A stretch of 18,232 bases of DNA from the NCBI GenBank assembly GCA_031278935.1, contig JAITJK010000206.1:1-18232 (forward strand). The letters are read 5' to 3'. The stretch comes from Spirochaetaceae bacterium. Its GTDB lineage: Bacteria > Spirochaetota > Spirochaetia > Treponematales > Breznakiellaceae. Position 1 is the stretch's first letter. Each line of letters opens with the position of its first letter. Under the pieces are notes generated by a model that saw only the letters and a list, made by a program, of their open reading frames with translations, had not been told where the DNA came from and searched no databases. A program made the translations under genes and the position numbers. Of this stretch, positions 7,825 through 13,923 are shown piece by piece.

Positions 7825-7860
7825 GCCCCCGGCTGGCCGTTTGGTTAGGAAGCGGGATGC
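7825..7860 (+). repeat. Diverged intergenic repeat, copy B
   Basis: This stretch matches the minus-strand copy at 1611-1646 at 28 of 36 positions, with nearly all differences being transitions. It lies between the unknown gene upstream of mscS and the lipoprotein gene. Its right end runs into a hairpin, GAAGCGGGA (7849-7857) with TCTCGCTTC (7862-7870), a 9-bp stem with one G-T wobble and a TGCC loop. Copy A does not preserve that hairpin. Confidence 0.5.
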
Positions 7861-7870
7861 CTCTCGCTTC

Positions 7871-8037
7871 TTGTGTTTGGTGATTTGGAACTAAGGGATA
7901 TCCCCTACGCAACCCCCAATACGACTCAAGGGTAGGTCGGATCAAGCAGCCCGAATAAGGGCTTGCGTAGCAAGACCAGGGCTGGCAAATGTGGGTGGAG
8001 AGGAACGGGGGAGCGGTTTTGCTTTTTTCAATGTTTT
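7871..8037. other. Non-coding stretch with several short inverted repeats
   Basis: No supportable gene was found here. Visible structure includes the 10-base palindrome GGGATATCCC (7895-7904), AGCCC/GGGCT (7948-7952 with 7959-7963) and an overlapping CTTGC/GCAAG hairpin (7962-7966 with 7970-7974). Base composition shifts sharply at its right end into the AT-rich lipoprotein gene. It may be decayed coding or repeat sequence, but no family is recognisable. Confidence 0.4.
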
Positions 8038-8826
8038 TTATATTCTTTCAGATGACATTGCCAATATTCGCGCCGTCTGTACCTCCAATACTTTTAACCT
8101 TAATCTATTTCCTTCTTCATCTATACTTCCGGTAATTACAACCCCGGCTCCAAGAATATGCCCTATCGATATTATTGAATTATCATCCACTTCCCCGGTC
8201 ATTTGGAAATTTTGTTCATTCCTGATTATATCCAAACTCACTCGATCAACCACATCATATTTTCCAGAATTAACAAATAATACGGTTAATTCTTCAATTA
8301 TATATTCACTGGTTTTTATATCTTCAGATGATACATTTATAATGGCTACTATTGAATTCTCTGGTATATTTTTTGAAATTGTGTTAGATGATTTTGCTAG
8401 TATGTCATCAATGTCAAAATTATTTGCAAACATTCCACCGCTGTTTATTGTAGCATTCTCCTGTACCATCTTTATACCCGCATATCTATTACGTTCAGTG
8501 AGCACAACTTCAACGGAAAAATGATACACATTATTATTTATGGTAAAATATATTATTTCAGAATTTTTATCATCATCACCGTCATAATTTGCATAAATAC
8601 TGTGAACACCCGCTGAAATATTATATGATAGTATTTCCCCATTATCCAATCTGCCCATTCTTTTCCCGTCAATATATATTCTGACCGATTCGCCTCCTCT
8701 GTTATCTATCCTTTTTACAAAAACAGAGGGATTCTCTATAGTATTATCCATTCTATCAACCGTTTTACAGGTAATAAACGAGAAAACGAACACCATGCTT
8801 ATATAGAACAGATACATTTTTTTCAT
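8038..8826 (-). CDS. Lipoprotein with PEGA-like and CsgG/LpoB-like domains
   Basis: This 262-residue protein starts with a lipoprotein signal: a short basic N-terminus, a hydrophobic helix and FSFITC, with Cys20 as the likely lipidated residue under a relaxed spirochaete-type lipobox. Residues about 45-110 (IYIDGKRMGRLDNG, then SAGVHSIYANYDG) look like a PEGA or DUF2846-type beta domain. Residues about 142-262 match the pattern of CsgG/FlgO/LpoB-like lipoproteins: IIEELTVLFVNSGKYDVVDR, LDIIRNEQNFQMTGEVDD, ISIGHILGAGVVITGS. AAGGAG lies six bases before the ATG at 8826, so I prefer it to the ATG at 8844. The gene is about one-third GC by eye, far below its neighbours, suggesting transfer. It appears to be monocistronic, with its own promoter and terminator. 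Exact function is unknown. Confidence 0.85.
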   Translation of the reverse strand: MKKMYLFYISMVFVFSFITCKTVDRMDNTIENPSVFVKRIDNRGGESVRIYIDGKRMGRLDNGEILSYNISAGVHSIYANYDGDDDKNSEIIYFTINNNVYHFSVEVVLTERNRYAGIKMVQENATINSGGMFANNFDIDDILAKSSNTISKNIPENSIVAIINVSSEDIKTSEYIIEELTVLFVNSGKYDVVDRVSLDIIRNEQNFQMTGEVDDNSIISIGHILGAGVVITGSIDEEGNRLRLKVLEVQTARILAMSSERI

Positions 8827-8867
8827 AAAAATCTCCTTCTTCATAGAATCGTTATTTTTATAGTCAG

Positions 8868-8894
8868 CTTATAAGATTTATTATTTTTTGTCAA
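8868..8894 (-). promoter_or_regulatory. Promoter of the lipoprotein gene
   Basis: A perfect TTGACA (minus strand, 8894-8889) and TATAAG (8873-8868) are separated by 15 bases, shorter than the optimal 17. Transcription would start near 8861, about 35 bases before the start codon at 8826. The -10 lies within the palindrome CTTATAAG (8868-8875), which could be an operator or chance. This is the best promoter match in the window. Confidence 0.55.
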
Positions 8895-8917
8895 GTATTT
8901 TCACGGAAAATTGTTAA

Positions 8918-9070
8918 GCGAAATTGCGCATAACTGCATGGGACGAAGGCGAACGGTACGAAATCATAGACGACGAAAGCTTTACGCGGGCGGCTCCTTC
9001 CCGCGTTCATTAGGAAATCAGCATGGCCTTGTAGCTATGCTCTATAAACTATTTGTATCATGAGCCGTCT
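8918..9070 (+). pseudogene. Decayed N-terminal fragment of a Uma2-family (DUF820) endonuclease-like gene
   Basis: Reading frame 8918 onward on the + strand gives AWDEGERYEIIDDESF, then APSRVH, a TAG stop (9011-9013), EISMAL, a second TAG (9032-9034), and LCSINYLYHEPS. This follows the usual start of Uma2/DUF820 proteins, roughly W-D-E/D-x-E-R-x-E-L-I-D-G-E, then APS-R-x-H-Q-E-I-S. The first TAG falls where the family has Gln, so it fits a CAG-to-TAG change. There is no start codon or ribosome binding site, an in-frame TAA (8915-8917) lies just upstream, and the frame runs into the C tract at 9078. Only about 50 of the usual roughly 190 residues remain. It lies convergent with the 3' end of the ABC operon and upstream of the lipoprotein promoter. 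Confidence 0.62.
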
Positions 9071-9077
9071 TTTTTTA

Positions 9078-9100
9078 CCCCCCCCCCCCCCCCCCCCCCC
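9078..9100. repeat. Homopolymeric C tract, 23 bases
   Basis: Twenty-three consecutive C (G on the minus strand) lie directly after the Uma2-like remnant and 62 bases beyond the last ABC gene. The tract is bounded by T7 on the left and an AGAAAAAAA stretch on the right. Tracts this long are prone to slipped-strand length change. The lipoprotein -35 lies 184 bases away, so a direct effect on that promoter would need long-range action. The length as given may also carry sequencing error. Confidence 0.9.
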
Positions 9101-9102
9101 AG

Positions 9103-9123
9103 AAAAAAATTCAGATTCTAAAT
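9103..9123 (-). terminator. Weak candidate terminator of the cheW-to-ABC operon
   Basis: On the minus strand TTTAG-AAT-CTGAA (9122-9110) forms an AT-rich 5-6 bp stem with a three-base loop, followed by seven Ts (9109-9103) and then the G tract. It lies about 40 bases past the last gene of a long run, where a terminator is expected. The stem is weak, so the call is uncertain. Confidence 0.28.
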
Positions 9124-9162
9124 GTAAAGCTACTATATAGGAACGGACGTGCGACTAGACCC

Positions 9163-11310
9163 TTAACCACACGACTTCCCACTATGACCCCAGGGCAGGT
9201 GATGTAAGCGGTACAGTCCGGCGTAACGGCCGCCCCGGGCAATCAAGTCCTCGTGGGTTCCCTCTTCGGCTAAACGGCCCCCGGAAAGGACCAATATCCG
9301 GTCAGCGTGGCGTATGGTGGAAAGCCGGTGGGCAATCACCAGGGCCGTACGCCCGGCAAGAACCTGCTGCATCCCCAGTTGGATAAGCCGCTCGGTCTCA
9401 GTATCCACCGAACTGGTGGCCTCGTCCAGGATGACAATGGCCGGATCGTGGGCAATAACCCGGGCAAAGCTGATGAGCTGCCGCTGGCCGGAAGAAATAT
9501 TCGTGGCCCCTTCGGAAAGCATAGTCTCATACCCCTGGTGTAAACGGGTAATAAAGTCATGGGCATGGACCGCCTGGGCAGCTGCTACAATACGCTCCCG
9601 AGAGAGGGGGAGCCCCAGGCTGATATTCTCCGCCACCGTACCGGAAAAGAGGAATACCTCCTGTAACACCGGCAGCACCGAAGCGCGTAGGGTCTCAAGA
9701 GATATCTCCGGCAGGGGAATCCCATCCAGGCGGATACACCCCCCGTCAATATCCCAAAGCCGGGTAAGCACATTGATGATGGTGGTCTTGCCCGCCCCGG
9801 TATAGCCCACAATGGCGGCCATCTCCCCGGGCTTTACGGTGAAGGAAAGACCCCGCAACACTTCCTCTCCACGCTTATAGGCAAAATGCACATCCTCAAA
9901 GCGTATCTCCCCTCGGATTGTACCCGCAGTCAGGGCTTTGCCTTCGTTAGGAATCCCTTCATCTGTATCCAAGAGCTTGAAAACTCGCTCTCCTCCGGCC
10001 ATGGCGGACTGTAAGAGAGTGTATTTTTCCGCAATATCCATCACCGGCGCGTAAAACATCCCCACTAGGTTAATAAAGGCGATGAGGACCCCCAGGGAAA
10101 GGGAGAGATGCAAGGCGAGATTGCTTCCTACCCCAATGATCACCGCCACGGTAAAAATCGAAAACCATTCCACCAGGGGCCTAAAGGTGGCAAACACGTA
10201 CATCTCCCCCAGGTTTGCTTGCAGGAGTTCATGGTTACGCCGGTGTAATTCCCGCCTGCTTTTACCCTCCCCCTGGAAGAGCTGTACCACCTGCACCCCC
10301 GCAAGGCGCTCGGATAGGTAGGCGTTGACCTGGGAAGAGGCGGTCCGCTGCCGCCTGAAAGCGTCCCGGGCCTTCAGGCGGCTCATGGCCGTAAGGATCA
10401 TCACCGGCGGCAGGGTCGCCAGAGTTACCCAGGCCAAGATCGGGGAGAGCAAAAACAGCGTCCCCAGCACTCCCAGCATACTACAGAGGTCTTTAAGAAA
10501 GGCCACCAGCACCGAAGTAAAAAATTCGTTGATAGTTTCCACATCCCCGGTAAGTCGGGTTACCAGCCTGCCCACCGGATGCCGAGAAAGAAAAGCCGTG
10601 GATTGAGAAGCGGTTTTACGAAACAGGGCGAGCCTGAGGTCCTTCATCACCCGCTGGCCGATGAGGGTGGCGGTCCAGGTTTGGATAAAGGTAAACACCA
10701 AGACCACGCAGAGAATCCCCAGCAGGACCGCCGTAGCGCGGATGATATACCCCACGTCCCTCCGCCGCAGCGCCGCCCGGTCGGCGGCCTCAAGGGAGGA
10801 GAGGTCCTCGCTTCGCAAGGCCCCAACCTCCGCGCCGATAATGAACAGGTCCTCATGAGCGGCCATCACCACGGAAGCCGGGTCTCCGGGGATATAGGAA
10901 AAAGCGTACCATTCCCCTTCGGCGATAATGCCCTGTTCCCGCAAGCGCTCCTCCTCCCGCCCCATGAGGCTGCGGTCCTTTCCCCGGGGCACAAAGCACT
11001 GGGCGCCTATCCGAAGGCTCCGGGGATCCGCCTCGGCCCGCGCTAAGGCCGTTCGGGTATGCGGTGGGAGAGCTTCGGCGGCTTCAGCGACCCTATCGAG
11101 GCGCACCACAAAGAACCGGACAAGAATCGCCTCGTCAATGACCCGCTGCTGGATCACCGGGATGGCCAGTTCCCCTAGCGTGGAGAGCCCCAGGGCAAGA
11201 ACCGTACCCAAGGCAAGCAGCCGGTAGGGCTTAACATAGGAAAGGATCCGGGCCACAATATGCTGGTCATAGCCTTTTACCACGTCTTCGGTTTCAAAGT
11301 AGTCAGACAC
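9163..11310 (-). CDS. ABC exporter half-transporter, catalytically competent partner, with a TM1-TM2 insert
   Basis: This 715-residue protein fuses a type IV (B-family) exporter membrane domain to a nucleotide-binding domain. Walker A is GYTGAGKT (502-509), the Q-loop Gln is near 550, the signature is the degenerate ISSGQ (605-609), Walker B ends ILDE with catalytic Glu630, and the switch His is 661. The upstream gene has Asp at the Glu position and an intact LSGGQ, so the pair fits a TM287/288- or BmrCD-like heterodimer with one consensus and one degenerate site. Between TM1 (about 32-50) and TM2 (about 188-208) lies an insert of about 120 mostly polar residues, predicted extracytoplasmic. 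I chose GTG at 11310 because GGAGG lies six bases upstream; the frame is open further back but the extra residues are arginine-rich and match the other frame of the upstream gene. The start overlaps the upstream stop by 8 bases. Substrate unknown. Confidence 0.93.
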   Translation of the reverse strand: MSDYFETEDVVKGYDQHIVARILSYVKPYRLLALGTVLALGLSTLGELAIPVIQQRVIDEAILVRFFVVRLDRVAEAAEALPPHTRTALARAEADPRSLRIGAQCFVPRGKDRSLMGREEERLREQGIIAEGEWYAFSYIPGDPASVVMAAHEDLFIIGAEVGALRSEDLSSLEAADRAALRRRDVGYIIRATAVLLGILCVVLVFTFIQTWTATLIGQRVMKDLRLALFRKTASQSTAFLSRHPVGRLVTRLTGDVETINEFFTSVLVAFLKDLCSMLGVLGTLFLLSPILAWVTLATLPPVMILTAMSRLKARDAFRRQRTASSQVNAYLSERLAGVQVVQLFQGEGKSRRELHRRNHELLQANLGEMYVFATFRPLVEWFSIFTVAVIIGVGSNLALHLSLSLGVLIAFINLVGMFYAPVMDIAEKYTLLQSAMAGGERVFKLLDTDEGIPNEGKALTAGTIRGEIRFEDVHFAYKRGEEVLRGLSFTVKPGEMAAIVGYTGAGKTTIINVLTRLWDIDGGCIRLDGIPLPEISLETLRASVLPVLQEVFLFSGTVAENISLGLPLSRERIVAAAQAVHAHDFITRLHQGYETMLSEGATNISSGQRQLISFARVIAHDPAIVILDEATSSVDTETERLIQLGMQQVLAGRTALVIAHRLSTIRHADRILVLSGGRLAEEGTHEDLIARGGRYAGLYRLHHLPWGHSGKSCG

Positions 11311-13114
11311 CACGGCCCTCCGAAACTCCCTCCCCCAACTGCTGGAGCGCCGCCATACGGGCATAAAAACCGCCCGCTGCCATAAGCTCCGAAGGACTTC
11401 CCGCTTCGGCAACCCGGCCCTCCTCCAATACCAGCAGGTAATCCGCATGACTCACGGTGGAAACCCGGTGGGTTACGACAATCGTAGTCTTCCCCGCCCG
11501 ATCCGTACGTAGACCCCGGAGGACGCGCTGTTCCGTTTCTGCATCCACCGCAGACAAAGCGTCGTCCAAGATAAGGAATTCCCCTTCTCCTATGAGGGCC
11601 CTGGCAATGGCGGTCCGCTGTTTCTGACCCCCTGAAAGGGTAAGCCCCCGCTCGCCTATGAGGGTGTCCGCGCCCAGGGCAAAGGTCTTAAGGTCCGTGT
11701 CTAAGGCCGCAATCGCCACGGCCCGGGTGAGCCGCCCGTCCTCCTCGTCCCCCGTCTCTGCCGGACTTTCATCCGCTTGCAGGCGATAGAGGATATTGTT
11801 CCTGATGGAATCCGAAAAGAGATAGCTATCCTGGGGCGTTACGGAGAAACAATCGCGCAAGGTATCTAAATCCCAATCCCGCACATCCAGACCCTTAATC
11901 AGCACCGTACCCGCCGGAGGCTCGATCATCCGGGTAATAGCTTTGATGAGGGTGGACTTACCCGAACCAGTACGCCCTAGGATCCCCACCCAGGCCCCTT
12001 GCTTGATGGTAAGACTCACGTCCTTAAGCACTTCCGGACCTTCAGGATAGGCGAAGGATAAACGCCGAATGACCACCGCCTCTGCAGGCTCAACGGGAGG
12101 CTCGGCGGGCGTAGGAGGAGAGGTAATACTCGGCGAAGTTTGAAGGATTTCATTCACCCGTCTAAGGCTCACCGCACCCCGTTGGATCATATTCACCGTA
12201 AACCCCGCGCCCATAAGGGGCCAGATAAGCATTTGCAGATACCGGAACAAGGCCAAGAGGTCTCCCGGACTCATAAGCCCTTGCACCACCCGGATCCCCC
12301 CAACCAAAAGGACGAGCACGATGGTAAGCCCCGATAGAAACCCAATGAGCGGGAAAAAGGCCCCGTAGAGCTTCACCAGAGCCATATTCGCTTCCCGGTA
12401 CTCGTCGTTGGTAGCGGCGAATTTCTTGATGAACCACCCTTCTTTCACAAAGGCCTGGACCACCCGGATCCCCGCAAAAGTTTCCTGCACGGTATCACTC
12501 ATGGCGGCATAGGTTTCCTGGGCCTTCTTAAACCGATTCCCCAAAGCGCCGCCGAAAAAGAGAATGCTCGCGGTAATAAAGGGCAAGGGCAGGACCGCGA
12601 AGGCCGCAGTTCGCGGGTCCTGAACAAAGATGATTACCAGAATCGAAGCCGCCATAATGGTACCATCCACCAGGGCCACCAAGCCTAAGCCTATGGACAT
12701 ACGTACCGCGTTGAGGTCGTGAGTAGCCCGGGCCATGAGATCCCCGATTTTATGCTGCTGGTAAAAATCATAAGACAGGGTAAGCAGGTGCCTAAACAAA
12801 GCTTCCCGGAGTTCCGTTTCAATCCGCCGGGAAGAGCCGTGGATAAAATACCGCCACAGGAACCGACCCCCTGCGATAAAGGCCATCACTCCCACCATCC
12901 CGGCGCAGAGAACGCTAATTTCCCGCCCGGTAAAACTGCCTGAGGCGATCAAGTCCACAGCCCGGCGCATAAACTGGGGAATAAGCACCTGGGCACCATC
13001 CACGATGATGAGGCATCCGAACCCGACGATATACGACCCGCGATACCGGGCAAGATAGGGCGCGAGGGTTTTAAATTCCCCCAGGGACACCTTAAAGGAA
13101 GGTGGTTTTTTCAA
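11303..13114 (-). CDS. ABC exporter half-transporter, degenerate-site partner
   Basis: This 603-residue half-transporter has six predicted membrane helices in the first 310 residues and an NBD from about 345. Walker A is GRTGSGKS (380-387), Q-loop Gln428, an intact LSGGQ signature (493-497), switch His549, and a Walker B ending FLILDD, where Asp518 replaces the catalytic Glu. The same substitution marks the degenerate partner of heterodimeric exporters such as TM287 and BmrC, which are also encoded first in their operons. The start is TTG at 13114: it shares TTGA with the stop of the preceding gene, AGGA lies six bases upstream, and no nearer ATG gives a full membrane domain. An acidic insert (about 443-463) interrupts the helical subdomain. 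Probably a lipid, drug or peptide exporter; substrate not predictable. Confidence 0.94.
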   Translation of the reverse strand: MKKPPSFKVSLGEFKTLAPYLARYRGSYIVGFGCLIIVDGAQVLIPQFMRRAVDLIASGSFTGREISVLCAGMVGVMAFIAGGRFLWRYFIHGSSRRIETELREALFRHLLTLSYDFYQQHKIGDLMARATHDLNAVRMSIGLGLVALVDGTIMAASILVIIFVQDPRTAAFAVLPLPFITASILFFGGALGNRFKKAQETYAAMSDTVQETFAGIRVVQAFVKEGWFIKKFAATNDEYREANMALVKLYGAFFPLIGFLSGLTIVLVLLVGGIRVVQGLMSPGDLLALFRYLQMLIWPLMGAGFTVNMIQRGAVSLRRVNEILQTSPSITSPPTPAEPPVEPAEAVVIRRLSFAYPEGPEVLKDVSLTIKQGAWVGILGRTGSGKSTLIKAITRMIEPPAGTVLIKGLDVRDWDLDTLRDCFSVTPQDSYLFSDSIRNNILYRLQADESPAETGDEEDGRLTRAVAIAALDTDLKTFALGADTLIGERGLTLSGGQKQRTAIARALIGEGEFLILDDALSAVDAETEQRVLRGLRTDRAGKTTIVVTHRVSTVSHADYLLVLEEGRVAEAGSPSELMAAGGFYARMAALQQLGEGVSEGRGV

Positions 13115-13923
13115 GACAATTCCTGGTCTTCTTCCTCTTTCCGCCGTATGTCCGCTTCCAGTTTCGCGGACCAGGAATCGATCTTCTTTTTCAACATCTC
13201 CGCATCAGGACTTTCTCCCAAAAGGATATGCAGCCGCCGCAAGGCGACCAGATAGCTTAAGCCAGTGCGAAAATCATCCACTGAATTGGTAGACAACTCG
13301 TACCGTTCCCGGTATCGCTCGGACGCCTGCATGAGTAACTGCTTGATAAGCTGTAAATGATAGAAAGTAGCTTCATAGTGGGGAGACCGTGGGTCGTTAT
13401 TGGCGGTCATGTTTCTCATATCAAAAATATTCTTCGTTACCGTGGCAAAGCGCCCCTCAATATCCACGAAAGACCACTTCCATTTGCTGTTGTCCCCATA
13501 AAAATTTTTCAGCATCCGAATGGTCAAGCCTAATTTCCGAATCACCAGATACCGCCGTTCCGGGCTCACGGGCTCCAAGAGGGCTAATTTTTCCTCATAA
13601 TCGGTATACAGGGCGTCCGCGTAGCGGCTTACCATATCTTCTAAGGAGGCAATACTCTCGCCGATAACTTTTCGCGCCTCATCCAGGGCCCCCTGATTAT
13701 CTTTTTTTACCATAGATCGGGCCAGACCGGTAAGAATCATATAGTAGGAGGCCAGATTAAGCCTGAGTTCCACTAGATCAAACTGTTTCACGGGGTCAGG
13801 ATTTTCGGTTAATGCATCGGTTAAGGTGGTTTTTACCTTGAGGATATTATTGATCACCTGCTTATATTCGTTAATTTCGCTTAGGTGCTGCTTTTCACCA
13901 GTTGCTTCAGTCTCTTTCGCCAT
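13111..13923 (-). CDS. Unidentified helical protein between recN and the ABC exporter
   Basis: I do not recognise this 270-residue protein. It is hydrophilic and predicted nearly all alpha-helical, with no signal peptide or membrane segment, and ends in a strongly charged tail (KLEADIRRKEEEDQEL). Repeated helix-turn patterns in the middle could suit a TPR-like or scaffold fold, but no clear repeat consensus is visible. GGAG sits six bases before the ATG at 13923. The start overlaps the recN stop by 17 bases and its own stop shares TTGA with the next start, so it is firmly within the operon. From memory a hypothetical gene follows recN in T. pallidum (TP0443); whether this is its orthologue needs alignment. 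Likely a treponeme-lineage cytoplasmic protein. Confidence 0.85.
   Translation of the reverse strand: MAKETEATGEKQHLSEINEYKQVINNILKVKTTLTDALTENPDPVKQFDLVELRLNLASYYMILTGLARSMVKKDNQGALDEARKVIGESIASLEDMVSRYADALYTDYEEKLALLEPVSPERRYLVIRKLGLTIRMLKNFYGDNSKWKWSFVDIEGRFATVTKNIFDMRNMTANNDPRSPHYEATFYHLQLIKQLLMQASERYRERYELSTNSVDDFRTGLSYLVALRRLHILLGESPDAEMLKKKIDSWSAKLEADIRRKEEEDQELS

Noticed and set aside
8003..8026. AGC-n-GCT followed by T6 on the + strand as a terminator
   Set aside because: The stem is only about three pairs, and no + strand gene precedes it.
7991..8524. Open frame of 177 codons on the + strand opposite the lipoprotein gene
   Set aside because: The minus-strand protein has a lipobox, Shine-Dalgarno sequence, promoter and recognisable domains; the + frame is serine/isoleucine-rich and has no family signal.
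8868..8875. CTTATAAG palindrome as a repressor operator
   Set aside because: Eight bases overlapping an AT-rich -10 are easily explained by chance; no cognate regulator is nearby.
11311..11448. Upstream extension of the second ABC gene (46 more codons)
   Set aside because: The extra residues are tryptophan/arginine-rich and are the off-frame reading of the upstream ABC gene; GTG at 11310 has a well-spaced GGAGG.
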